Shown here one piece after another: positions 1 through 33,778 of a stretch of 64,000 nucleotides of DNA. This DNA is from Saxidomus purpurata (lineage: Eukaryota > Mollusca > Bivalvia > Venerida > Veneridae): positions 34,965,723 to 35,029,722 of the forward strand of contig JAFMSR010000019.1 in the NCBI GenBank assembly GCA_022818135.1. Reading direction: 5' to 3'. A program made the position numbers and the translations under genes. Position 1 is the first letter of the stretch, and each line of letters starts with the position of its first letter. The notes beneath the pieces are model-generated. The model was not told where the DNA came from, searched no databases, and was given only the letters and a program-made list of their open reading frames with translations.

Positions 1-62
1 TAAACATGTAATCGATTAACGTAATGTCGATTAAAACAAACAACTTCTGTTAGACACGTTAC

Positions 63-202
63 CTTTGATAGGAAAAGAGAATCCCAAATTGAACCCAAAT
101 CCAAACTGGTATTTGTAACCATAAAGTAGAACTGAAAACCTCACGTCTGGAGATTGGTGCCGAAGAGTATGGTTTCCTGGTGTTAATTCTAATGCAACAA
201 CT
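63..202 (-). CDS. Copy 1 exon 6: end of IgGFc-binding domain
   Basis: A 140-nt exon with acceptor cttgcag and donor gtaacg. It starts in phase 2 and ends in phase 1, completing the isoleucine codon split with exon 5. It encodes the closing beta-strands (GNHTLRHQSPDVRFSV, then YG and a glycine/phenylalanine-rich end). The equivalent exon of copy 2 is at 18114-18253 with the same length and phases. Confidence 0.85.
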
Positions 203-3200
203 CTGCAAGTATGGACAGAATAGCTTCATCTCTATTTAGGCCAGGTACTTTTTGATTGGTAGGAAATTATATGTCACAAAACCAATTTCGTACTTTATCG
301 GGTTTTTATTTCAGATAGAAGCAAAAAAGAAGTATGCAAAAGCAAGATATTTACATGTATTTTTCCAATGGTGCATGAACATTCCAATTTCCAATATGCC
401 TCAGAGATGATACAGTTGAACCATCCAGTAATAGACCACTTAGATGTGTTCTCTCTATTGAAATGGCAACTCTGTATACGAATCCATTTTCTGAAAATGG
501 TGTCGGGAAAACATAATCGTTGCTGTAGTGAGACACAGCCGGTACAGACGTCATGAAAGCATCACCATCATCTCCGGTAAGTCCGTACTGTACTACATTT
601 AACGGTTGGTCTGATACTATGACTGTGGGGTCAGAGCCGAGAAGGAGCTCATGCATCCCTTGAAAAGAGACGTTCGTTTGTACAGTGGTGTTGGAATATT
701 CTATGGTTACAGTTGTATTCTCAGATTTTGGATATAGGCGAACCAAGGAACCAGACTTTGGTGTCGTTGGCGGAACGATAAAAGTCCGTCCCCAGAACCG
801 TACAGGAACCGGCGCGTCATACAAAGTGTCACAGTTTCCATGGTCATACGGAACTCTGGCACACGTATTTCCAACCGCAATGTTTACCGGTTTATTACTT
901 CGAACCATTGCCAGTGCTGGATCCGACGATGTTTTAAATGTATAACTTTCTAGCTTGGTGAGTGTCGAATTAAGAATGTTTCCATTGGATACATAGTTGT
1001 TTACTGATATCTCTGTATCGTTCTGGAGACTTGTAATAAGTAAGTAATTAGGCTCATTGCTGAAAATTAGATGTTCTTAATTGCACAATCAATATAATAA
1101 TAGGGTTATTAAGATAGTATTGTCGTCTAGAAGTCGAATTTGCTCGAGGTGTGTGTTAGAATACAGGACAGCGTAGAAATGAGAGCCATTCCGGTATCTG
1201 GATCACATGCCATCTATTTTATACATTGAGAACTAGTCTGTGCTAACAACCAAGTTTTAATACATTTTAAGCGTAAAATAGCAGAAAACTCTAATAAGAG
1301 CTATAATGGCGTTATATGTGACATAATTCTATTGACGTTATCGCATATTACAAATATATCCAATAAAAAGTGACGTTATTAATGTCTTATACTTGCAGGA
1401 ATCTTCTGTAGACCAATCGGAAGCATCATCACCAAAATGGTACTGTGGAAGATTCCCCTTACATGCAATATGGAATTTTAATTTATGTCAGTTCGTATTA
1501 TTAGTTAATTTTAAATAAAGGCCATACTTTTTTTATATAATTCTTATAGGTATGTAAGACGTAGATGTAAGGAGAGCTTTAGTCTTACTGTAAAAGGTGC
1601 ACTACATCTTACCTTGCAATTGTCTTGTATGTAGGTATAACATACTGTAGTGACCCCAGCTGAGTGGGAAATACAGCGAAACCTGCTGCCACGTTTGGTT
1701 TATAGCTAGCGACGTATACCGCAACGACAGTAGAGGATATGATTTCAAGGCCTTTTGTTTGCTTACCAGTAGCTGCTAGATGAACTGTAGCACCTGTCAG
1801 GTGTATTGTTTCAGTTTTTCCTGCATTCATATGATATAAGTAAGTACATGATGTTTTGCACAAAATATGCAACTGTATACAGATAATATACAACTTATAA
1901 TATACAACTTATAAGTGTCAATTTTCTTGTCTATTTTTAAAACATTTATAATATGAAGAAACTACATCCTAGTGTACAGACGTCATACTATATTTAAACA
2001 AAATCGAATTTAGTTTAAACCCATTACTGCACAGCATATGCTTTTCAAAAACACGCAAGCATAGTTTGCGATGAATGGAGGAACAGAAAAGGTACCAAAA
2101 GTTTTAATAAATGAATAAATCCAAACCTTGATGTAAACTGTAGTTTCCAATCGTCACAGGCACGTGACCACTATATTTATTTACCAATGCGTAGCCATCT
2201 TGACTACTAGATATATACACTCTTAAGTCGAAATCAAGTGTACCAACCACTGGTGGAACAGTCACAATAAAATGTTGACCTTTCGTAGCTAAATAAATAA
2301 AGTAAAACATGTATATAAGAAATCCGGATAAAGCAAACTTCCGGATATAAGGAACGCTTCTTTTTTCTTCTATATTAAATATGAACATGTTATATGGATA
2401 TAACATAGTCCGGATATAAGGAACGCGTAAGAAATCATTTTAAACGTTATAACAATTATAACAATACTATGGTTTCCGATAATCGCGAAACACTGACTTA
2501 CTCTTCACAATATCACAAAAGACTGACTTAAATTTAGGTAGTCAATCACTTTTAAGCAACATTTGATGACAATTTTTACTTTTTGTATATTCTGATATAG
2601 ATTAATTTAAAGAACAAACAAAAAACCATTACATAGAGTTAGATCCTTATTAGAAATTTACATTTCATTAACTCTTATAAAAGTTGTTATTTCTCCCCTT
2701 TATATGAAAGTATTTAAATAGTTGAGTATTTCCTTTTTATTTCAATATAATTTCTACTTTTACATTTGCATTGAATAGATATACAAACGTTTTAACATTC
2801 TGAACCAGGAGGCAGGTTTTGAAACTACGTGTCGCTTCTGAATGCATTTATTTCCAATGTATCTTGGTTGCAACCAAGATAGGTAAAGGGAAGTCATAAT
2901 ATTTTTTCAAACTTGCATTTCTTATGAATTCCATCTAAATATATAATTGTTGATGTAAATTACAATAGGTCTTATAAAGTATGTGTATCAAATTTGTACT
3001 TATGATAAAATAACTCTATCTTGGTTGGGCAACCAGGATAGGGAAATCAAATTTTAAAAATACCTCCAGTGAAAATCTGACTTGAATTAAGCGCTAAGTG
3101 AACATAAATGAGTGTAAATGATCAGATGTTAAAGTTTCAAACAAATCTGTTACATGGCCAAAATCTGATTATCCACCTTTAAGTATCCAATGATCGCGAA

Positions 3201-3722
3201 GACATGACGAGGGTTTCGGTTACCGAGAAAGATGCCAAGTTTAAATACGCAAAAACATTTCTACGTTTATAGCATTATTGTATGAAAAGATGTACTCACA
3301 AATGTCCTTTGTGCATTGGGTAACTACGGCAACTCCAATGTTCAGACATAAGGACTGCAATTCAAACATATTCAGATTGCTCAGAATCATTTAAACTACA
3401 CACCTGTCATAATTATTTACATCAAATATCTATATGTCGTTAGAATTGATAGTAAAATATGTCAATTATTTTAACATTAGGTTGTATGGTAAGGATGATG
3501 AATCTATTTTTATCTTTTAAAAAGATTTACTTTCATTGTGACGTTGTTGATATAGAAATGATTAACTACGAGGTAATTATATATCATTGATAACATATAC
3601 CAGCATATATACGAGTAAACATCTATCCGAGGCGCTAGGCGTATTGTAAAATTAAAGAATGTAAACAATAATATACTTACGAAGATAATAACTAAAGAGG
3701 GAGCTTGTGTAATGGTCGCCAT
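63..3722 (-). CDS. IgGFc-binding-domain cell-surface protein, copy 1 (5' part; gene runs off left edge)
   Basis: Six exons read in phase on the minus strand: 3681-3722 (ATG, MATITQAPSLVIIF), 3300-3354, 2127-2288, 1613-1820, 355-1059 and 63-202, 1,312 nt or 437 codons. Each junction has AG/GT signals and matching phase (0, 1, 1, 2, 2, then 1 out). The first two exons encode a hydrophobic signal peptide. Exons 3 to 6 form one IgGFc-binding (FCGBP N-terminal) domain, with the family patterns of a conserved VPPTTPKSG loop and a closing GNHTLRHQ...YG strand. Exon 5 has clustered N-glycosylation sites (NTT, NTT, NVS). The phase-1 exit fits the EGF exon that follows in copy 2, so EGF and LU exons are expected left of the window. 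It is nearly identical to copy 2, and no stop or frameshift is seen in these exons. Its role is unknown; the family is secreted or surface-bound and linked to mucosal or immune recognition. Confidence 0.85.
355..1059 (-). CDS. Copy 1 exon 5: core of IgGFc-binding domain
   Basis: A 705-nt exon with acceptor ctaattttcag and donor gtaaat, phase 2 to phase 2. It is 9 nt shorter than its partner in copy 2, which has one extra DDG step in an acidic GDD-rich loop. The real protein runs to 1059; the longest ATG-started reading frame at 351-908 covers only part of it and its apparent C-terminus is intron. Confidence 0.87.
1613..1820 (-). CDS. Copy 1 exon 4: IgGFc-binding domain
   Basis: A 208-nt exon, phase 1 in and phase 2 out (donor gtaaga). 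It encodes GKTETIHLTG through FAVFPTQLGSLQYVIPTYKT. The FPTxQLxxxYVIPTY stretch is characteristic of the IgGFc-binding family. Its partner is at 19655-19862. Confidence 0.85.
2127..2288 (-). CDS. Copy 1 exon 3: start of IgGFc-binding domain
   Basis: A 162-nt exon, phase 1 to phase 1, acceptor tttag and donor gtttgg. It encodes TKGQHFIVTVPPVVG and the following strands. The partner exon at 20948-21109 has the same length and signals. Confidence 0.82.
3300..3354 (-). CDS. Copy 1 exon 2: rest of signal peptide
   Basis: A 55-nt exon, phase 0 in and phase 1 out, acceptor gaattgcag and donor gtgagt. It encodes SLCLNIGVAVVTQCTKDI. The hydrophobic run from exon 1 continues here and a cleavage site is plausible near VVTQC. 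Copy 2 has the partner at 22159-22213. Confidence 0.75.
3681..3722 (-). CDS. Copy 1 exon 1: start codon and signal peptide
   Basis: A 42-nt exon: ATG then 13 codons to the donor gtaagt. The same exon with two silent or conservative changes lies at 29225-29266 for copy 2. This conservation, in a region where the introns diverge, supports this ATG. Confidence 0.78.
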
Positions 3723-4240
3723 GTTCTTAATTCTATTTGGTTTTGAAAGAGGTTTAAAACATTATATATTATCAGATAAGACTGTCCTTTTAACCTAGAC
3801 ATGGTGAACTATATTGGACTTGTTTTAACATTTCAAAATGAAATTCAAATGGAGATTACGTAGGGCATGACCTTAGTTTTAACATTTATATCCATTTAGT
3901 GCTATTTCGTTCATTCAAATATTAGGCAATATCACATGTTAACTGCATGACGGTTATGCATACTTGTAGACTTCCGGGTTGATATCAATTGGACTGAATA
4001 TCAGTATTATAAATGAAATTTATAAAGAGATTACTTATTTAGAATATCTCCGTGGATGTCTTGTGATTAAATATTTCAAACACGATATAGCAATATTTCG
4101 AGTGCCCCTTTTCAATTTGCGAGCCAAATTCCAGGAAAAAGTCATAAAGTGATGCTTATAATACCATGGAGCCTGGTAAAATGTTACGGTGTTTACAAGA
4201 TTTTCTTTGAGCTGACATAAGCATATGTATTCTAGCTACA
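3723..4240. other. 5' flank of copy 1, no gene seen
   Basis: AT-rich sequence upstream of the first exon. It aligns by eye with the flank of copy 2 at about 29267-30100, for example ggagcctggtaaaa near 4170 and 30025. The promoter is probably here, but no clear core element can be called. Confidence 0.5.
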
Positions 4241-6093
4241 GCTCTATATAATTTTTAAAGTTGCAGTGAAAGTTGTATCTGTATAACTTTTAAAATTGCA
4301 GTGAAAGTTGTATCTATATAACTTTTAAATTGCAGTGAAAGTTGTATCTATATAACTTTTAAAGTTGCAGTGAAAGTTGTATCTATATAACTTTTAAAGT
4401 TGCAGTGAAAGTTGTATCTGTATAACTTTTAAAGTTGCAGTGAAAGTTGTATCTATATAACTTTTAAAGTTGCAGTGAAAGTTGTATCTGTATAACTTTT
4501 AAAGTTGCAGTGAAAGTTCTATCTCTATAACTTTTAAAGTTGCAGTGAAAGTTCTATCTCTATAACTTTTAAAGTTGCAGTGAAAGTTCTATCTCTATAA
4601 CTTTTAAAGTTGCAGTGAAAGTTCTATCTCTATAACTTTTAAAGTTGCAGTGAAAGTTCTATCTCTATAACTTTTAAAGTTGCAGTGAAAGTTCTATCTC
4701 TATAACTTTTAAAGTTGCAGTGAAAGTTGTATCTGTATAACTTTTAAAGTTGCAGTGAAAGTTGTATCTCTATAACTTTTAAAGTTGCAGTGAAAGTTGT
4801 ATCTATATAACTTTTAAAGTTGCGGTGAAAGTTGTATCTATATAACTTTTAAAGTTGCAGTGAATTGTATCTATATAACTTTTAAAGTTGCAGTGAAAGT
4901 TCTATCTCTATAACTTTTAAAGTTGCAGTGAAAGTTCTATCTCTATAACTTTTAAAGTTGCGGTGAAAGTTGTATCTATATAACTTTTAAAGTTGCAGTG
5001 AAAGTTGTATCTCTATAACTTTTAAAGTTGCAGTGAAAGTTGTATCTATATAACTTTTAAAGTTGCAGTGAAAGTTGTATCTGTATAACTTTTAAAGTTG
5101 CAGTGAAAGTTGTATCTATATAACTTTTAAAGTTGCAGTGAAAGTTCTATCTGTATAACTTTTAAATTGCAGTGAAAGTTGTATATGTATAACTTTTAAA
5201 GTTGCAGTGAAAGTTCTATCTCTATAACTTTTAAAGTTGCAGTGAAAGTTGTATCTCTATAACTTTTAAAGTTGCAGTGAAAGTTGTATCTATATAACTT
5301 TTAAAGTTGCAGTGAAAGTTGTATCTCTATAACTTTTAAAGTTGCAGTGAAAGTTGTATCTCTATAACTTTTAAAGTTGCAGTGAAAGTTGTATCTCTAT
5401 AACTTTTAAAGTTGCAGTGAAAGTTGTATCTCTATAACTTTTAAAGTTGCAGTGAAAGTTCTATCTCTATAACTTTTAAAATTGCAGTGAAAGTTATATC
5501 TATATAACTTTTAAAGTTGCAGTGAAAGATGTATCTGTATAACTTTTAAAGTTGCAGTGAAAGTTGTATCTGTATAACTTTTAAAGTTGCAGTGAAAGTT
5601 GTATCTCTATAACTTTTAAAGTTGCAGTGAAAGTTGTATCTGTATAACTTTTAAAGTTGCAGTGAAAGTTGTATCTGTATAACTTTTAAAGTTGCAGTGA
5701 AAGTTCTATCTCTATAACTTTTAAAGTTGCAGTGAAAGTTGTATCTGTATAACTTTTAAAGTTGCAGTGAAAGTTCTATCTCTATAACTTTTAAAGTTGC
5801 AGTGAAAGTTGTATCTGTATAACTTTTAAAGTTGCAGTGAAAGTTGTATCTATATAACTTTTAAAGTTGCAGTGAAAGTTCTATCTCTATAACTTTTAAA
5901 GTTGCAGTGAAAGTTGTATCTGTATAACTTTTAAAGTTGCAGTGAAAGTTCTATCTCTATAACTTTTAAAGTTGCAGTGAAAGTTGTATCTGTATAACTT
6001 TTAAAGTTGCAGTGAAAGTTGTATCTACATAACTTTTAAAGTTGCAGTGAAAGTTGTATCTGTATAACTTTTAAAGTTGCAGTGAAAGTTATA
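4241..6093. repeat. 35-bp minisatellite, about 52 copies
   Basis: Tandem array of a 35-bp unit reading aacttttaaagttgcagtga followed by aagttgtatctatat. Variants alternate at two or three positions (gtatctg/ctatctc/gtatcta) and a few units carry 1 to 5-bp deletions. Paralogous sequence upstream of copy 2 (30405-30440) has a single unit in the same context, followed in both places by the cattcccgat...atcggcat flank. The array is therefore an expansion specific to copy 1. Confidence 0.95.
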
Positions 6094-8206
6094 TAAATAA
6101 ATAATTACAGGCATTCCCGATTGTATCGGCATTCTTTAGGCTTAAAAAATGTTTGTTTCAGATTCCATGCCACCATAAATTAGGGTAGGTAGGTAGCGAA
6201 ATTATTTTATTTTTTTATTATTATTCTCAAACAAACCAAATTCAACATAGATTTTAATGAATTTATGCTAAAAATATTAACACGCAAAAAAATGTTCAAG
6301 GGTCTGGGAAAAAAAAGAGTAGGTCGGGAAACCTGAAACAAACATGTTTTACGCCTTGACAAATACATGTAGCACTAAACGTCGATATAATCAGTAAAAC
6401 CTGCACAGTATTTTGCATCGCATCTGACGAAACTTTCAAATCGAAACAAAATTAAAGCTGCACTATGTGAAACTGGGTGTACTTCGAAATAACTTTAAGA
6501 CTGCAAGTAATACGTTAATGGAAAGTATCTTCCCAAAGAATGCAAGATTCAGCTGAAAAAGTAGCAAAAAACAAGTAATATTTGCGAAAAAAAGCTGTTG
6601 TAGCACCGTTAAACATTCATTTTATAGTTGGATTTAATTTGTGTGTGCACGATAGCGATTTATTAAAAAAGGTCGCGATGTTGTTATTTTGTTCAGAAAC
6701 GAGTCTCTCCGAAAATCGTCTCTATGAAGGCTCCATTTGTTTCTGTTTCTCCCTGCTTCGTCGCCTATGTAGAATAAATATATCCTAACATTACCCTGCG
6801 TATCCGAGCATTTTATCAAAGCCATCATCACGAACTGTGCCCCATATTCCATTATGTTAGACCTCTTAACGACCGTTACTGCCGTCTTGACGTGTTCCTT
6901 TGACTAGTCGTATATAAGCACTCTGTGCTGTAATTTATATGAATTATATTTATCAATTTTGTTATTCAACATGCAAAACTGCACCAAAAAATATTACTGT
7001 ACAGTTAAGCACTGTCGTTTATAACCAGTACATTAAGTATTTTTCCTTTTTTTATGAATTACAATGTATATCTGTTTCAACGCGATTGTATAAAACATTA
7101 TTTAAATAAAATAACCACAGCCATAGTTTTGTATTCTGATAATGTAATATATAGAAATAAAAAAGTATTTATGTATAATTCTAAAGAAATTTCGGAGCTA
7201 GGAGCAATTACACTACAGTTCGAATTTCTTGACATTTATGAAACATTGTGGTAACAGGACTTAATTATCAAAACGAGAGAAATTGTGCAGCCTGTAGACA
7301 TAGTAGAAAAATGATAGTCTTAATCCTTAACGTGTTGGGGACATAATTCACTTTTTATGTAATTTCTATTAGTAACAGTACATTTTCCTTTCTTAATTTC
7401 ATGATTATGATCGCACAGTCAGGACGATTTCAAATAATTTCTTAATTTATCATTTGGTATCTTTTCTTTACTCCTTTTGTTTTCGAAATAAACAGCTTTC
7501 ATGTATTTCAATAATTAAGTCTAATTTAATAGATTTTAGGTATTATATTCATTAATGCAACCTGGTCATGAGAATCTGACTGTTGTTGAGTGTTGTGCTT
7601 GATGGTGTGTTGATGATTGTTTTACATGTACATTGTATATGTTTTGTCTTTAAACGTACTGAATTTTGATTGCGAAGCTACAAATGTGGCGTTTGATGGC
7701 ATTTGGTCTTTTTTCACAGGTGCTTCTACAACATATGAATAATGCACTGTGATCTCCCTACTGGTCTTTATTTGCAAGGTGGTCTTTATTCGGAGGTAGT
7801 ATTTAACACAGGTTTTACTGTAATGATTTTATCAAAGGTATTCTTTATACAAATGTGTAAGAAAAATACAAAATGATCACTATTGAACTAATACGATTAA
7901 AAAACAATTTCAGAATCTCTTGATATTTGTAAAAGTATGCAACTCTGAGGCAATTCTTGGACTGTAATATTTTTAGCATATACAAAATGTACATAGTATA
8001 CAGATTTCGTAAGATAACATTCGAGAATACTTTCAGTCTGACGATTAACGTAACGTCAAGAAGGCGTAAAGATAATGCAACCAAACATGACTGGTTGGAT
8101 GGTTTAAAGATTGGTGAACTCCGTTTAATCTATATTAACGCTTAATCTAATACAATATATCAACTATTTCTTTCATTTTCAAAATTACTAGAGTTTAATC
8201 GTTAAT
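6094..8206. other. Intergenic, between 3' end of copy 2 and 5' flank of copy 1
   Basis: No coding exon is supported. At 6150-6345 there is a dispersed repeat also seen at 45090-45310 and 55190-55460. From 6360 to about 6785 the sequence is paralogous to 30540-31225 upstream of copy 2 and marks the right end of the duplicated block. The remainder is AT-rich unique-looking sequence. Confidence 0.5.
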
Positions 8207-29266
<21,060 letters not shown>

Positions 29267-29567
29267 ATTGTTCTTAATTTTGTTTGGTTTAAAAGAGGTT
29301 TAAAACAATCTATATATCATATTATCAGATAAGACTGTCCTTTTAACCTATAGACAAGGTGAAATAAATTGAACTTTTCAAAATTCTTTTTACATTAACA
29401 TTTCAAAATGAAATTTAGATGGAGGTTACGTAGTACATGACCTTAGTTTTAAAATTTCCACAAGTCGTGACGACTAGGCCCCAAGTTTATAAAACTTTTT
29501 TCATACTCAACTGAGTTTGAGCACAAAATGATTTCTACTTCTACCGCCATATTTTATAAGAAGCAAC

Positions 29568-29882
29568 AGGACAAGTAGCTCTTATTTTGCCAAGAATGAT
29601 GTCTTACCGGCGGAAATAACCTTTATTTGTACCAACAAGATTCATAACTTTACTTTTTACATCGATGTACATGTTCGAAATATGGAGCAGACTTTTTATC
29701 AAGAATATTGCAAAAAAATAAGAAAGGCTTTCTGGCAACTCTTTTTCGTGAAGAAACGATTTTAATACAAAAGAAATGAATATGTCAACATTGTTAAGAG
29801 TGAATAGAACAAGGTTCTATCATTATCCTATCAGTATAATTATTTTACAGTTTAAGTAAATTCAAAGAGGTCCTGGGACTTC
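29568..29882. mobile_element. MITE family A copy upstream of copy 2
   Basis: aacaggacaagtagctctta, ccaagaatgatgtcttaccgg, ctggcaactctttttcgtga and ggtcctgggactt are shared with 13520-13832. It is not seen at the equivalent place upstream of copy 1. Confidence 0.6.
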
Positions 29883-30084
29883 AAGTCATTTAAAATATTT
29901 ACAGAAATCTTGTTTGACACACCTTCAGAAAGAATTGATAAAATGCTAAAAGTAAAATATTCAATTGATTTTAAGTCCAAGTCATGAAACTCAGTTGAAC
30001 ACGACGAAAGTTTAACAAGCACGGAGCCTGGTAAAAATGTTACGGTGTTTACAAGATTTTCCTATGAGCTGACATAAGCTTATT

Positions 30085-30408
30085 TATTTTATGCTAACTA
30101 ATGAAATACTGTGTTATATCAGTGAAATATAGAGTGATGATATAGATTTCATATCAGTCACAGTGTGGGTGATATAGATCTGCCGGAACTACTTTTTTAA
30201 GTAGTGCATATACATAATTTTGCTTTTGTTTTAATAGTTAGCATAAAATAAGAAGAAAATGTATTTGTTTTGATTGGATATGAAATATATCTCAACTCAA
30301 AGTGATACATTTTTCACAATTTAACTCGAAAATATTACAATTGTATCACTTCTCGATGAGATATATTCCTTATCCACTCAAAACAAACACATATCTTCTA
30401 TGTATATA
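30085..30408. repeat. Nested fold-back insertion upstream of copy 2
   Basis: Two inverted pairs: ttatgctaactaatgaaata against taatagttagcataaaataa, and aatgtatttgttttgattgg against ccactcaaaacaaacacata. Copy 1 has no such sequence between its ttctagctac flank and the minisatellite. Confidence 0.6.
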
Positions 30409-30440
30409 ACTTTTAAAGTTGCAGTGAAAGTTATATAAAG
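30405..30440. repeat. Single unit of the 35-bp motif upstream of copy 2
   Basis: aacttttaaagttgcagtga followed by aagttatata and, shortly after, cattcccgat; this is the ancestral-looking counterpart of the 4241-6093 array. Confidence 0.8.
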
Positions 30441-30487
30441 AAATGTACAAAAGCATTCCCGATTTTATCGGCATGCGTTATCAAATA

Positions 30488-30605
30488 TATATTATAAGCA
30501 AGAAGCGTCGATATTATCAGTAAAGCAAGAAGCGTTGATATAATCAGTAAAGAGAAGCGTCGATATAATCAGTAAAGCAAGAAGCGTCGATATAATCAGT
30601 AAAAC
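30488..30605. repeat. 26 to 28-bp tandem repeat, 4 copies
   Basis: Unit agcaagaagcgtcgatataa then tcagtaa, four times with small changes. Copy 1 has one unit at 6375-6400. Confidence 0.85.
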
Positions 30606-30774
30606 CTGAATAGTACTTTGCACCGCATCTGACGAAAGCTTTGAAATCGAAACAAAATGCTATCCGTGAAGTTAAAGCTGCACTCTGTGAAACTAGTTGT
30701 ACTTTGAAATAACTTAAAGGTTAATGAAAAATATCTTCCAAAAACATGCAAGATTCAGCTAAAAAAGTAGTCGA

Positions 30775-31095
30775 ACTAAATAACCTCCAAAACATAAGTA
30801 ATATAATCTTTGGTGGTATTACAACTTAACCTAAAAGTTTCAGCTATGCATTCCAGTCATTATTGATAAAATCAGCGGTTTAAAATATGCTGCAGTACCG
30901 TAAACCATTCAGTTGTTGTACAATTAATTGGTGGATGCGATTCTCCATATTGATTGTGGTAAAATGAAGCATTTTTCGCCATAGGTTCTTCTTTGAAACT
31001 GTATTTATCATTTTACGTTCATTGAGCACATAATGTTTCGAGAATATAATCGGCTGGATTTAGGATAGGTCCCTTTAAGCCAATTTTGAGCATTT
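30775..31095. mobile_element. MITE family B copy
   Basis: About 320 bp alignable with 33400-33778: acctaaaagtttcagc, gcattccag, atttttcgccat and agtaccgtaaaccattca are shared. Its right end reads aggtccctttaa. Confidence 0.65.
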
Positions 31096-33399
31096 AGATA
31101 CTATAATGTGCTAGTTGTAGGGAATGCCTCTTCACTGGTGGTAATCAGTTGCTGCGAGTCTCTCCGAAAATTGTGTTATGAAGGCACCATCTGTTTCTGT
31201 TTCTCCTCGTCTTCACCGCCTTTGTAGACGAACCGTGAATAAAAATGTTTATAGTATAAATCCCCTCACCAGCTGTACTGTTCCAAATAATACTTTTTAC
31301 AGAAGTTATCGACCACTGAAAACACTGGCGTTTAGTTAATATGCCCGGATAATGCAGTCTTGTGCTTTATTGAAAGTTCAGATTTTGTAGCATTTTCAAT
31401 CGAATTTCCACCCGATGTATAAATCGCATATAGTACTGGATTTAATTTATATACGCTGTTACACTTACTGATGATTCCAGCGATGACCGAGTTCGACCAG
31501 ATGGGGCGTTGCTACATTGTGAATGAAAGAAAACTCAAGACAAGGAAGTCTGCTTTACGTAAGTTATTTTATTTTATTATGACAACATGCGATTTTATAC
31601 TCTTCTCATATACAATGTACTTATATACAATTAAATTGATTCTCTGTACAAATATAAAACACTAGTTTAACACAAATGATTTGAAGACATGTAACATAAA
31701 ATACACCGGTAACAGTCTGCTTTTATTTACGTGTATTCCAATGTGTGGTAGCACAGTATATGTTATATATATTTATCAACCGTGTTTAGTGAGTAGTTTT
31801 ATTTCCCATCCAATGAAAACGTTGTATTTCCGTCCCTCTAAACCAAATAGAGCGACTATTAACCTTTTATGTTTATATCAGTTCATTGTTATTCACTGTT
31901 ATCAGAAAACACACCAAAAATCGATAAAATTGTAGAAATATTGCGTTTTTATTGGATGACAAATAATAAAGCTTCCCATTATGTACCTTCATGTACATTC
32001 ACACTGGTTCTATAGAAAATAGAAAGTCTCCTGTCGCTACGCTCCCGACGATTTTTCTATTGTCCACAGAACAGTATGGATGTACACATAAACGTATACT
32101 AACAGCATAATAATCATCACAATTTGATAAAACTTGTAACCTCGAATCCATCCCATCAAACAAAAACAGCGAACAACTATGTTCGAACTTCAAATTCCTC
32201 TGCATTACTAATGGGCCTCTTTCTAACCAATAAATGTTTTTCACCGATAAAAACTTGCAGAAATAAACCTTTTAGCAAAAACTGAACCTGGAAATAAAAT
32301 CAGGGTCCTACAGCATCTAAAATTATTTGCATACAACAAATAAAAATATAATTACTTAACCAAATGGAAAGCACATTCTAAAATTAGAACAATATCTATT
32401 TAAGGATTACTGCAACATAAGCAAATTTCTCCTACATCTAAGAATGAAACATGCAAGGTCTTCAAAAGAAATAAACTGCCTATTTGAAATCATTCCTGAA
32501 CAGGTCAAGCTGAGCAAAAACCAACTTTTCTTTACATTTACAGTCATTGTAAAAATTGTTACAATTGTGGGGAAAACTTTTTCACAGGTTGTTAAAGGTA
32601 GATGAGCAAACAGAATGGATTCAAATTAAGACAGTATGGATACACACGCTGATCTCGATTTACAATGGCTGAAAACGTAAAACACTAAATTTGCAAAACA
32701 TGACCAAAGTTTATTTTCAAAATAAAACATTCTTCAGAGAAAATCCTGTTACTTAAACTTTAACAACAGAAGTTAATGTAACAAGTAAAGTTATCATATA
32801 AATTGGTATTCTGATGAGCTGTGGGGGGCAAAAAACACTTCAATAACTATAAGAACGAGGTACTATTGTATGGCACAACACTTCATATGCTATATAATGC
32901 GCCAAAAACAGAATTAAAATAGTCACGTTACATTTAAACCTTTACACATGCATATGTGTAGGGCTGAATGCAACAGTCAGAAATCATATGAATTAAGACA
33001 CAGCTACTATAGTTAGGCATTAAAACACTTGGTATACATGATACACAGTCATCTCAGATAACGAAGAAAAATTGAAACATTTTTTGTAAATTGAAAATGA
33101 TGTGATGTACAAAAGTGTAATATAAACTGTACCTTCTGGTGGCACAAACTGATTATTTGTTCCCTGATGTTGTGGAGCAAGAAAGTGTAGAAATATGATT
33201 TCTATTGCTTCTGTCTTTAAAGATGGCAACCAAAACACATTATATACCTTTAAACAAAACTTTTATAATATCTCTGTCAGAATTTTGAGCTTTGACGGGT
33301 AATGTGGAGTGGTAGAAGAACCAACCACATCCCTTCACACTTCATCCCAATTCAAGTTGCATCCTATACTGCACAGGTATTTTTTTGCACATGTACTTT

Positions 33400-33778
33400 A
33401 AAGGGACATACCCTATAACTGGTGGCAAACTAAATAACCCCAAAACATAAACAATAAAATCTTTGGAAGTATTTTAACTTGACCTAAAAGTTTCAGCGAT
33501 GCATTCCAGCCATTATCGATAAAATTAGCGGTTTAAAATATGCTTCAGTACCGTAAACCATTCAAAAATCTATATAGAGTTGTTGTTGTACAATTAATGG
33601 GTGGATGCAATTTATTACAGAATACCTCTACATTTATTAACTGTGGTAAAATGAGACATTTTTCGCCATCGGTTGTTCTTTGAAATTGTATTTATTTATC
33701 ATTTTATGTTCATTGAACACATTATCTATGTTTGGAGAATATAATCTGCTAGATATAGGGAGTGCCCCTTTAAATGGA
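33400..33778. mobile_element. MITE family B with TTAAAGGG ends
   Basis: Left end ttaaagggacataccctat and right end atagggagtgcccctttaa are inverted repeats. The inside matches 30775-31095. Confidence 0.7.

Noticed and set aside
685..945. Plus-strand open frame opposite IgGFc-binding exon 5 (also 18745-19005)
   Set aside because: Antisense shadow of a well-supported exon.
4241..6093. Possible CRISPR-like array
   Set aside because: Units are contiguous with no unique spacers, and the genome is eukaryotic; this is a minisatellite.
31999..32244. 81-codon minus-strand frame upstream of copy 2
   Set aside because: No splice context, no homology I recognise, and sequence composition like the surrounding intergenic DNA.
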